A DNA stretch of 5,536 nucleotides from Methanosarcinales archaeon (lineage in GTDB: Archaea > Halobacteriota > Methanosarcinia > Methanosarcinales > Methanogasteraceae), in NCBI GenBank assembly GCA_030605805.1, contig JAUWHQ010000225.1:1-5536 (forward strand), read 5' to 3'. Of this stretch, positions 1-5,536 are shown piece after piece. The stretch's first letter is position 1, and each line of letters begins with the position of its first letter. Under the pieces are notes generated by a model. The model saw only the letters and a list, made by a program, of their open reading frames with translations. It was not told where the DNA came from and searched no databases. The position numbers and the translations under genes are program-made.

Positions 1-77
1 ATAAAAAGTCTGTTCCACATGAAGAAATCGATAGAAGTTTCTTTTTTGATGGAAAACGAGAGGAGTAGCACGTGTAA
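1..77. other. No intact gene; disrupted lead-in to the surface-protein gene
   Basis: No complete gene is visible here. The frame used by the downstream surface-protein gene is open from base 3 to base 65 but is closed by TAG at 66-68 and TAA at 75-77. A second frame carries ATG at 19-21 and runs 30 codons to TAG at 109-111, encoding a basic, serine-containing peptide with no signal-peptide character. The stretch is AT-rich. It may be the decayed or mis-sequenced continuation of the surface-protein gene, or true intergenic DNA; the sequence alone does not decide. Confidence 0.4.
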
Positions 78-254
78 GAAGTTATTTATAGGGGGACAAA
101 GAAGAATTTAGGTGAGAATCTGAAGAACATAGGTTATAAAAACATTACTCTCTCTTATACAACAAAACCAGCAGAACCAAAACCACCAGTCAGGCTTTCG
201 GTAACAAATGATTTTGAAAGTGAGATTACCGCTGGAGCATCTACCGTAATTGGT
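78..254 (+). other. In-frame coding extension upstream of the first ATG, without a start codon
   Basis: The frame of the 255-2177 gene stays open for 59 codons upstream of its first ATG, back to the TAA at 75-77. This stretch contains no in-frame ATG, GTG or TTG. The translation reads as real protein: a segment with GYKNITLSY, a Pro/Lys spacer (KPAEPKPP), then VRLSVTNDFESEITAG, which is the first beta strands of the domain that continues past Met255. A TATA-like TTATTTATA lies at 82-90 and a GGTGA at 111-115, five bases before an in-frame CTG at 120. A CTG start would still lack a signal peptide, so I favour a 5'-truncated or frameshifted gene. Confidence 0.6.
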
Positions 255-2177
255 ATGTTCATTGATAATTATGGCACCGGCGATGCAAAAAATGTTAATG
301 TTACTGAGGAAATTCCTGGTGGTTTTAATGTGACATTTGTTTCCGCCGGTGGAACGTTTAACACCGCTACTAATATCATTACGTGGGAAATACAGAGTAT
401 AGGCTCTGAAGACTTCAAGATGCTGAATTACGAGTTAGTTGCTCCACAAACAGCGGGAAATTACACGATAAACACGACCATCGAATACACTGATGAAAAT
501 GGAACTGTTTATCCAGCGATCAATATAAGTAAATTTATTATAGTTAGTGGCGCAGCCCTACCTGACCTGACCCTTACCAGCGAAGACATCTGGTTCATTC
601 CCCCAGCATCAAGTTCTACATCACCATCTTCGCCCGGGCAAACAACGCTCACAAAAGATATTCACAAGCCAAAATCGGATCCAAACATCCTTAAAAATGT
701 AAAGAGCGCACAGCCATACAAGGAGATTGGTCCCAGAGAGGTAATGAGTTCATCAGATACACCAACTTTCACTATTGAAAATCTGACGTATCCAGCCACT
801 GAGAACCCAAACCAGACTTTCCAGGTTACTGTGGATACAAACTACTCATTTAACGCAACAACCGATATATTTGTAGGTATATGGGATTATGATGCATGGG
901 ATTACATTGCAGAAACACCCGATAACGAAACGCTTTCCGGAACCGGAAGTAAGTCCTACACCTTCAATTTGACCGCACCACCATCCGGAATAATGCACCT
1001 ATCAGCAGACGCGTGTTATGGGGATTGCGATTATGTATACTATAGAGATTTTGAGGTAACTATAAGCACACAAAGCTTCACCATCGAAAACCTGACATAT
1101 CCACCTACTGTCGATCCAAACCAGACATTTCAGGTCACGGTACATACCAACTACTCATTTGAGAATATAACCTATATATACGTAGGTATATGGGACTACG
1201 ATGCATCTGAGTATATCGCAGGAACACCGATTCCCGAGACAACGCTTTCTGGCAGTGGCAATATATCTTATACGCTCAATTTGACTGCACCGCTATCTGG
1301 AATAATGAACCTATCAGCAGATTTATGCTATTGGGATGATGAATGGAATCTTTCAGATTACAGAGACTTTGATGTGAATATAAGTGCAGAAGAACCAGAT
1401 TTCACGATCGCTGCAATCCCCACATCTCAAACGGTTTCACAAGGAGATCCAGCACCGTATACAATCTCATTAACCTCCCTGAATGGATTCAACTCGCCAG
1501 TAACTCTAAGTGTCTCAGGACTGCCAACTGGAGCAACAAGCATTTTTGATCCGAACCCTGTAACACCTTCAGACTCAGCAACCTTAACCATAAACACCTC
1601 AACAACTACACCAACCGGCAACTACACATTAACTATCACTGGTATTGGCGGCGAGATAACACACCGGACCACGGTTGCTCTGAATATAACAGCAACGGGC
1701 GAGGGAAATATAACCACAATCTCAGCAACAATCCACAACATCGGAACCGCTGACGCAAATAATGTTACCGTGCAGTTCTTTGATGGCGACCCGGATGCAG
1801 GTGGAATTCAGATAGGCGATGATCAAATAATAGCTTCGATACCTGCGGGTGGAGAGGGGACGGTTTCTGTTGATTGGACTCCCGAGACCAATGCCCATGC
1901 TATCTATGTGTGGGTGGATCCTTTTGATTCAATTCAAGAAAGCAACGAGGAAAATAATATCGCATTCAATACAATTCTATTAGGGATCAAGGGTGACCTC
2001 AACAACGACGGCAAAATCACCCCCGCAGACGCCGCGATCACACTTGCAATCGCAGCCGGTGGCTACCCGCTCGATGCCGCAACGCTCGCCGCCGCGGACG
2101 TGAGCGGTGACGAGCAGGTCACATCCCTCGATGCGCTGATGATCGTGCAGGCGGCGACTGGGAATATAGAGTTATGA
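255..2177 (+). CDS. Secreted multi-domain CARDB/dockerin surface protein, 5' end incomplete
   Basis: Probable extracellular, glycosylated adhesion or scaffold-bound protein; no catalytic domain is visible. Residues count from Met255 (640 aa). About 1-97 form a DUF11-like beta domain whose first strands lie upstream of the ATG. Residues 102-117 (LPDLTLTSEDIWFIPP) match the opening strand of a CARDB domain. Residues 118-170 are a polar Ser/Pro/Lys linker. Residues 172-271 and 275-377 are two tandem repeats (FTIENLTYP...GIWDYDA...YRDF). About 381-479 is an Ig-like domain of the SQTVSQGD...GLPTGAT type. Residues 482-575 are the rest of a CARDB domain (ATIHNIGTADANNV). About 579-637 is a type I dockerin with two calcium loops, D581/N583/D585/D592 and D615/S617/D619/D626. 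I count 25 N-X-S/T sequons, none in the dockerin. There is no signal peptide and no C-terminal membrane anchor. ATG 255 is only the first available codon and falls inside a beta domain, so the true N-terminus is missing. The module calls are firm; the ligand and role are unknown. Confidence 0.8.
   Translation: MFIDNYGTGDAKNVNVTEEIPGGFNVTFVSAGGTFNTATNIITWEIQSIGSEDFKMLNYELVAPQTAGNYTINTTIEYTDENGTVYPAINISKFIIVSGAALPDLTLTSEDIWFIPPASSSTSPSSPGQTTLTKDIHKPKSDPNILKNVKSAQPYKEIGPREVMSSSDTPTFTIENLTYPATENPNQTFQVTVDTNYSFNATTDIFVGIWDYDAWDYIAETPDNETLSGTGSKSYTFNLTAPPSGIMHLSADACYGDCDYVYYRDFEVTISTQSFTIENLTYPPTVDPNQTFQVTVHTNYSFENITYIYVGIWDYDASEYIAGTPIPETTLSGSGNISYTLNLTAPLSGIMNLSADLCYWDDEWNLSDYRDFDVNISAEEPDFTIAAIPTSQTVSQGDPAPYTISLTSLNGFNSPVTLSVSGLPTGATSIFDPNPVTPSDSATLTINTSTTTPTGNYTLTITGIGGEITHRTTVALNITATGEGNITTISATIHNIGTADANNVTVQFFDGDPDAGGIQIGDDQIIASIPAGGEGTVSVDWTPETNAHAIYVWVDPFDSIQESNEENNIAFNTILLGIKGDLNNDGKITPADAAITLAIAAGGYPLDAATLAAADVSGDEQVTSLDALMIVQAATGNIEL
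768..1067 (+). repeat. Tandem protein repeat, copy 1 (residues 172-271)
   Basis: This is the first of two adjacent in-frame copies of a ~100-residue beta-rich module inside the surface-protein gene. It opens with FTIENLTYP, continues through NPNQTFQVTV, TNYSFN and VGIWDYDA, and ends with SGIM.LSAD and YRDF. By eye about two thirds of positions match copy 2. It carries two cysteines, C254 and C258, while copy 2 keeps only one (C358). I do not recognise a named domain; it is compatible with an Ig-like or PKD-like beta sandwich. Confidence 0.85.
1077..1385 (+). repeat. Tandem protein repeat, copy 2 (residues 275-377)
   Basis: This is the second copy of the module, three codons after copy 1. It is slightly longer because of an acidic/aromatic insertion (DDEWNLS) before YRDF and one extra residue in the ETTLSGSG loop. 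The sequons NLT, NQT, NYS and the later NLT are kept at matching positions, so the glycosylation pattern is conserved along with the fold. Divergence between the copies points to an old duplication rather than a recent slip. Confidence 0.85.
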
Positions 2178-2214
2178 TCTGTGATGATCAGCAAAGAACC
2201 TGAAATCTCACAGA
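2178..2214 (+). terminator. Possible hairpin just after the surface-protein stop codon
   Basis: TCTGTGA at 2178-2184, directly after the TGA stop, is exactly complementary to TCACAGA at 2208-2214. This gives a 7-bp stem with a 23-nt loop. No T-tract follows, and archaeal termination relies mainly on U-rich tracts, so a terminator role is weakly supported. It could equally be an operator-like dyad upstream of nurA or chance. Confidence 0.2.
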
Positions 2215-2226
2215 AAACAGCCACAA

Positions 2227-2238
2227 CATAAATTTAAG
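2227..2238 (+). promoter_or_regulatory. Candidate TATA box for nurA
   Basis: CATAAATTTAAG resembles the archaeal TATA element. Its centre lies about 31 bases before the nurA ATG. With the usual TATA-to-start distance of about 25-27 bases, transcription would begin only a few bases before the ATG, giving a near-leaderless mRNA. The only ribosome-binding-site-like string is a weak GGATGA at 2248-2253, which fits that reading. Confidence 0.4.
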
Positions 2239-2263
2239 CAAGTTCCCGGATGAATTATCTTTC

Positions 2264-3457
2264 ATGCTCAACATCCATGACCTCTCATCCGAGTTCGAAG
2301 ACCGGAAATCCGCGATCATAAACTACGAACGCGAGACATCAGGCGAACTTGCTTGGTACAGAAAAGCACTCCCGAATCTGGACTGCGCGGATGCGTCCTT
2401 AAACAGCACTCTTCCGCAGTACAGCGGCGCAAAGCTCTTCGAGGCAGGAGTTGCCATCAGACGCTTCCGTCCAGCCACATCATGGAAGAATCGAGAGGAT
2501 GCGATCAGTTGGGTGGATGGGGTGCTTTCCGGCGTCACCGTCGGATCGGCGGATGGCAGCCAGATTTATCCTGACAAGAACTACGGTCTCCCGATCGCAG
2601 CCGTGCAGGTCGGAAGCGTATACAACAGGCACACGACAGACCGCGAGTACGCCCAGGAAACAAGCGCAAGCCTGATCACCCCTGACGAATTTGCGGACGC
2701 GGGGGTGTATGCGTACGGAAAGGAGTTTGTCGATGCCAGACGCTTCGCTCTCGAATGCGACGCCTTAATCGACCTGATGCGCACGAACGATTCGGTCTAC
2801 CTGCTGCTCGACGGAACGCTGATACTATCCCACATCAACGTCTTGAGCAAGAATCTGAGGGATATCTACCTCGATGCGCTGATGAGGCTGCTTGACGCAT
2901 CAAAAGAGACGAAAAACCCGATAATCGGGTATGTGGATGTGAGCGTGCAGAGAGACATCGTAACCCTGATGCGCCACATTTACCGCCTGAAAGAGACGAA
3001 AAAACTCTTTGACCCGGTGTTGTTCGCAGATGAACTGAACTGGGGCGACCGGACAAAGGCGTTCATCTGTAATCGGGACGACCGCCGCGGCGCGGACAGT
3101 CCGTCGGTTCTCGATACATATATCAGGTACCGGGACAGTATCGCTTTCTTTTACATGCGGATGGGCGATCTGCCGAGCCGGATCGAGTTCCCGGTCTGGG
3201 CTGCGGATGATGCGGGCGAGATCGACCGCATCGCAGATATCGTCCGTGCGGAAACGATCCTGCGTGGCAGTTATCCTGATATCCTGATGATCGCACACAG
3301 AAACGCAGTGGTCACGACAAAAGAGCATGAGGTGTTCTACAGGATGCTGAGCCGGTTCTGCAAAGAGCACGGGATTGTTACGCACACCGGGGCAAAACAG
3401 GGGTATAAGGCACGGGAGAGCGGTTCTTCTTCGAGGATCAGGGTTCAGTCACCATAA
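2264..3457 (+). CDS. nurA: NurA-family DNA end-resection nuclease
   Basis: NurA is a manganese-dependent nuclease that works with the HerA hexameric translocase, after Mre11-Rad50, to resect double-strand breaks in archaea; it acts in the cytoplasm. The 397-aa product has a typical length. Motif I is SADGSQIYPD at 95-104, with D97 the likely metal ligand. A second acidic motif is LLLDGTLIL at 180-188 (D183), preceded by E164 in a helix where the family keeps a catalytic Glu. IGYVDVS at 221-227 forms another core strand. The C-terminal YPDILMIAH (337-345) supplies the Tyr/His pair, eight residues apart, characteristic of the family. The N-terminal ~90 residues are mostly helical, and the last ~15 form a Ser/Arg tail that looks disordered. 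ATG 2264 gives the full-length protein and sits properly below the TATA-like box. No herA, mre11 or rad50 lies in the window, so it stands apart from its usual partners here. Confidence 0.88.
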   Translation: MLNIHDLSSEFEDRKSAIINYERETSGELAWYRKALPNLDCADASLNSTLPQYSGAKLFEAGVAIRRFRPATSWKNREDAISWVDGVLSGVTVGSADGSQIYPDKNYGLPIAAVQVGSVYNRHTTDREYAQETSASLITPDEFADAGVYAYGKEFVDARRFALECDALIDLMRTNDSVYLLLDGTLILSHINVLSKNLRDIYLDALMRLLDASKETKNPIIGYVDVSVQRDIVTLMRHIYRLKETKKLFDPVLFADELNWGDRTKAFICNRDDRRGADSPSVLDTYIRYRDSIAFFYMRMGDLPSRIEFPVWAADDAGEIDRIADIVRAETILRGSYPDILMIAHRNAVVTTKEHEVFYRMLSRFCKEHGIVTHTGAKQGYKARESGSSSRIRVQSP

Positions 3458-3460
3458 AAA
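3456..3460 (-). terminator. Short U-tract downstream of hemD
   Basis: Read on the minus strand, a run of five T follows the hemD stop by eight bases, within the end of nurA. Short U-rich tracts can end archaeal transcripts. No hairpin accompanies it, and a comparable T-run for nurA on the plus strand is not seen. Read-through into the convergent neighbour is therefore possible. Confidence 0.2.
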
Positions 3461-3468
3461 CCGTTCGT

Positions 3469-4254
3469 TCATACGCACTTCTCCAGCGCATCGATCATAT
3501 CTCTAAATGTGAACCGCTCTGGCATGACACGCACCTTCACACCGTACTTTTGCAGCGTCTCGGCTGTCGGAGGTCCGATCGCAGCGACGATTCGCTCATT
3601 CAGCATATCCACGACCCTGGATTCACCATCCATGCTGCGTGCGACCTCCATGAAATTGTGAACGGTCATCGCGCTGGTGAATGCGAACGCATCGACCCTG
3701 CCTGCGAGAGCCTCCCTGATCAGCCGCTGCTGCCTGCCGTCATCCGGAAGTACCAGTCTGTACACCACAGTCTCATGCACCGTGGCAGCAGCACGCCCCG
3801 AGAGCGTTGTGATCAGCGCAGGATCGCCGTGCGCACTCCGCACCACCTCGATGACCTGGAGATCCATATCATCGATCTTGCCGAGCATCTCTGCGATCCC
3901 TTCCGAACTGAAGGAATCCGGCATCATGGAAACATCGATATTCTGCTTTTCAAGTGCTTTCTTCGTCTTCGACCCGATGGCAACGACGCACGTCCTGTTC
4001 AACGCACGGATAAATCCCGAAACATCATCGATCTTCTGCAGCGTGAATGCGATGCCGTTTGCGCTGGTGAATATCACGATGTCTGATTCGTGCGCAAGCA
4101 CGCGCTCCACAAACCCATCGAAACGGTTGTCGTGATGGTTCGTAAGCTTGATCATCGGCGCTGCGATCACATCAAACCCGTGCGAACGCGCAAGTTCAAT
4201 CGAGGAATTAAGATGCATGTCAGGACGCATGATCGCAACGACAGGTCTGTTCAT
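3469..4254 (-). CDS. hemD: Uroporphyrinogen-III synthase
   Basis: This cytoplasmic enzyme cyclises hydroxymethylbilane with inversion of ring D to uroporphyrinogen III, the last common precursor of siroheme, heme, corrinoids and, in methanogen relatives, coenzyme F430. The 261-aa product has the usual length and two-lobed layout: RPVVAIMRP at the N-terminus, then FTSAN (62-66), AIGSKTKKAL (92-101), PDSFSSEGI (112-120), RSAHGDP (139-145), VVYRL (163-167) with the conserved Tyr, FTSAMTVHNF (192-201), AIGPPTAETL (225-234) and PERFTFRDMIDAL (245-257). I chose ATG at 4254 because the HemD fold begins right there. A GTG 35 codons upstream (4359) would only add a basic, non-homologous stretch. No Shine-Dalgarno precedes 4254 (the sequence is ACCACCACC), so a leaderless or short-leader mRNA is likely. 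Other hem genes are not in the window. It converges with nurA across 11 bases. Confidence 0.92.
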   Translation of the reverse strand: MNRPVVAIMRPDMHLNSSIELARSHGFDVIAAPMIKLTNHHDNRFDGFVERVLAHESDIVIFTSANGIAFTLQKIDDVSGFIRALNRTCVVAIGSKTKKALEKQNIDVSMMPDSFSSEGIAEMLGKIDDMDLQVIEVVRSAHGDPALITTLSGRAAATVHETVVYRLVLPDDGRQQRLIREALAGRVDAFAFTSAMTVHNFMEVARSMDGESRVVDMLNERIVAAIGPPTAETLQKYGVKVRVMPERFTFRDMIDALEKCV

Positions 4255-4397
4255 GGTGGTGGTTTTGGTTCGGCTGGTAAAATGTCTTGTGGTTTTCGGG
4301 ATTTTTTGGAACTTTCGGGATGGTTGTGGGTGGCTGACGAGCCATCGGTGGTCCCACACCCGGCACCGGAAAATAAGCCATTAAATCAGCGGATCAC
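4255..4397 (-). promoter_or_regulatory. hemD upstream region with candidate control elements
   Basis: This 143-bp gap lies between the agl23-like stop and the hemD start. Read on the minus strand, it holds ACATTTTACC, a weak TATA-like string centred about 27 bases before the hemD ATG, and farther up TTATTTTC near 4369-4376, which could be a TATA element or a terminator for the gene upstream. An exact 8-bp direct repeat TCCCGAAA (plus coordinates 4294-4301 and 4313-4320) is spaced 19 bases apart, close to two helix turns. A perfect 5-bp hairpin TGGCT-GACG-AGCCA lies at 4331-4344. None of these is diagnostic alone. The gap size allows either a separate hemD promoter or co-transcription. Confidence 0.25.
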
Positions 4398-5536
4398 TCA
4401 ATCGAGATCGTAATACATCAACATATCATAACCCGGGCGCAGCTCAAATTCCATGTTTGAATATCTCCAGTGAAGCGTGATATTGTATCGTTCTTCCTCA
4501 GGAATGATGATAATATCAGCGCTCGAGTGCTCAGGAACGCTATGCATATATCCGCAAGCCCCGTAGTTCCGCATGTACCACGGCAGGGGCCAGTAATCGT
4601 TTTCCGGAGCTGCTACCAGTATGCTCGTGTCGGAATCGCCCCTGACCCGCTGGTCAACGAAATCGACCACATCGAGCACCTCTGCCGTGGTCTGCACATA
4701 GATCAGCCCGTGCACAGGTATGCCGTGTACCACGATCTCGTCTGATGCGGTGTTTTCACAATAATTTATATATATACTTTGTTGGATAAACAATCCTGCC
4801 ATGAGCACAACAGCCACCATAATCGCGGTTTCGACATTTCTCGGCTTCTGTGGGAGTGTTGGCAGTAGTTCTCCGAGATATGCGCCGGCAATCAGCGCAA
4901 ACGGAAGCAGGATGTGAAGCACAAGCCATGGCACCTTCTCCTGCAGGTATGAGTACGTGATGAGCGACGCTACGCCCCAGTACAGTAGAAAGATCATAAA
5001 TATATTTCTCTTTTTCAGATAGTAGACTCCGCCAGCGAATGCAAATACCGTGATTGGAAGCTCGTACCGGACAAGAATCGGGAGATAGAACGACCAGTGA
5101 CCTCCGATGCGCTCGATTCTGTGCATATCTACCCAGTGGTTGATGGCGTCCGGGATCACCGAGAAGAGTGCGCCCGGATCTGTGAGGAAGTTTGTATAGA
5201 AGATCGCAAAGACGGCAAATGAGATCAGTGCGAATAATGATGCGTCGATCGCTGTAGTGGTGTTTATCTCCTTTTTGGTTACGAGATACCACAGTACAAA
5301 GAGGAAAAAGAAGCCGGCAATGATGTATGCATTCTCTTTTGTGCAGACGGCAAGCGAGCCTGCCATTGCGCCTGTGCAGATGTAGGTCAGCCTGCGCCAG
5401 TTGTCTTTATATTTTACGTATTTGACAGCGGATATGACGAAGACGAGCGAGAAGAGCGCGATGCAGATGTCGTTTCTGAAGAATCTCGAATAGTAGAGGA
5501 AAGAAGGTGAGATTGTGAGGATCGCTGCTGTGAGGA
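4398..5536 (-). CDS. Agl23-like (TIGR03663 family) polytopic membrane protein, N-terminus beyond window
   Basis: Members of TIGR03663 are distantly related to dolichyl-phosphate-mannose protein mannosyltransferases and, in haloarchaea, are named flippase-activity-associated Agl23 in protein N-glycosylation. The frame is open to the right edge, so the 5' part is missing: 378 residues are visible, and the family usually has roughly 100-150 more. Numbering from the edge, a conserved SRFFRND motif is at 16-22, TKEN at 65-68, GGHWSFYLP at 145-153, LQEKVPWL at 197-204 and YWPLPWYMRNYG at 314-325. About seven hydrophobic segments are visible (near 23-37, 71-85, 97-116, 158-173, 178-196, 203-224, 237-256), followed by a ~120-residue soluble, probably extracytoplasmic, C-terminal domain. 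The Met at 5366 is internal: the 56 residues upstream of it are clearly homologous, so it is not the start. The precise reaction is not established from sequence. Confidence 0.82.
   Translation of the reverse strand, partial: LTAAILTISPSFLYYSRFFRNDICIALFSLVFVISAVKYVKYKDNWRRLTYICTGAMAGSLAVCTKENAYIIAGFFFLFVLWYLVTKKEINTTTAIDASLFALISFAVFAIFYTNFLTDPGALFSVIPDAINHWVDMHRIERIGGHWSFYLPILVRYELPITVFAFAGGVYYLKKRNIFMIFLLYWGVASLITYSYLQEKVPWLVLHILLPFALIAGAYLGELLPTLPQKPRNVETAIMVAVVLMAGLFIQQSIYINYCENTASDEIVVHGIPVHGLIYVQTTAEVLDVVDFVDQRVRGDSDTSILVAAPENDYWPLPWYMRNYGACGYMHSVPEHSSADIIIIPEEERYNITLHWRYSNMEFELRPGYDMLMYYDLD

Noticed and set aside
19..111. 30-codon ATG frame at the left edge as a small gene or signal peptide
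   Set aside because: It has no hydrophobic core or cleavage site, no ribosome-binding site, and no link in frame to the downstream gene.
120..122. CTG at 120 as the start of the surface-protein gene
   Set aside because: GGTGA lies five bases upstream, but CTG starts are rare and the resulting protein would still lack a signal peptide and begin inside a domain-like segment.
134..142. TTATAAAAA as a promoter for ATG 255
   Set aside because: It is about 115 bases from the ATG and lies inside the upstream stretch that reads as coding sequence.
768..1385. CRISPR-like or DNA-level repeat array
   Set aside because: There are only two ~300-bp copies, both coding in the same frame, so they are a protein module duplication.
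2900..3385. 161-codon open frame on the minus strand inside nurA
   Set aside because: It lies wholly antisense to a well-supported NurA frame, has no recognisable domain, and is the kind of long shadow expected in GC-rich coding DNA.
3550..4086. 178-codon plus-strand open frame opposite hemD
   Set aside because: Its translation is rich in His/Arg/Cys with no domain, and the opposite strand carries every HemD motif.
4255..4359. Longer hemD starting at GTG 4359
   Set aside because: The added 35 residues are basic, non-homologous and lie before the exact position where HemD proteins begin.
4756..5292. 178-codon minus-strand frame overlapping the agl23-like gene
   Set aside because: It is out of frame with clear TIGR03663 motifs (EKVPWL, GGHWSFYLP) and its translation looks like a frame-shadow rich in Arg and His.

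Overview
The window looks like chromosomal DNA of a euryarchaeote. NurA is an archaeal DNA-repair nuclease, the Agl23-like membrane protein belongs to a family best known from archaea, and the secreted protein joins CARDB-type Ig-like modules to a type I dockerin. That combination is familiar from methanogen and alkane-oxidiser relatives (Methanomicrobia, Syntrophoarchaeia or ANME-1-like). The lineage is inferred from protein style only. No rRNA, tRNA, CRISPR array or insertion sequence was seen.

Layout. Bases 1-254 hold a start-less reading frame. From about base 78 it reads without a stop into the large plus-strand surface-protein gene (255-2177), so that gene is either 5'-truncated, frameshifted or decayed at its front. 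The surface protein consists of a DUF11-like beta domain, the first strand of a CARDB domain, a polar linker, two near-identical ~100-residue repeats, an Ig-like domain, the remainder of a CARDB domain, and a C-terminal dockerin. An 86-bp gap with a plausible TATA box leads to nurA (2264-3457, plus). nurA converges, with an 11-bp gap, on hemD (uroporphyrinogen-III synthase, 3469-4254, minus). A 143-bp gap separates hemD from the 3' part of an agl23-like gene (4398 to beyond the right edge, minus).

How the genes relate. The four genes do not form one pathway. nurA (DNA end resection) and hemD (tetrapyrrole synthesis for heme, F430 and corrinoids) are housekeeping genes. The surface protein, with 25 N-glycosylation sequons, and the Agl23-like protein, whose family is associated with glycan-lipid flipping and protein glycosylation, are both linked to the cell envelope, but nothing shows a direct partnership.

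The most interesting signals are in the surface protein. A CARDB domain appears to be split by a 364-residue in-frame insert carrying the other domains. The dockerin module is markedly GC-richer than the rest of the gene. The 5' end has no usable start codon although the fold clearly extends upstream. I saw no convincing new multi-gene system.
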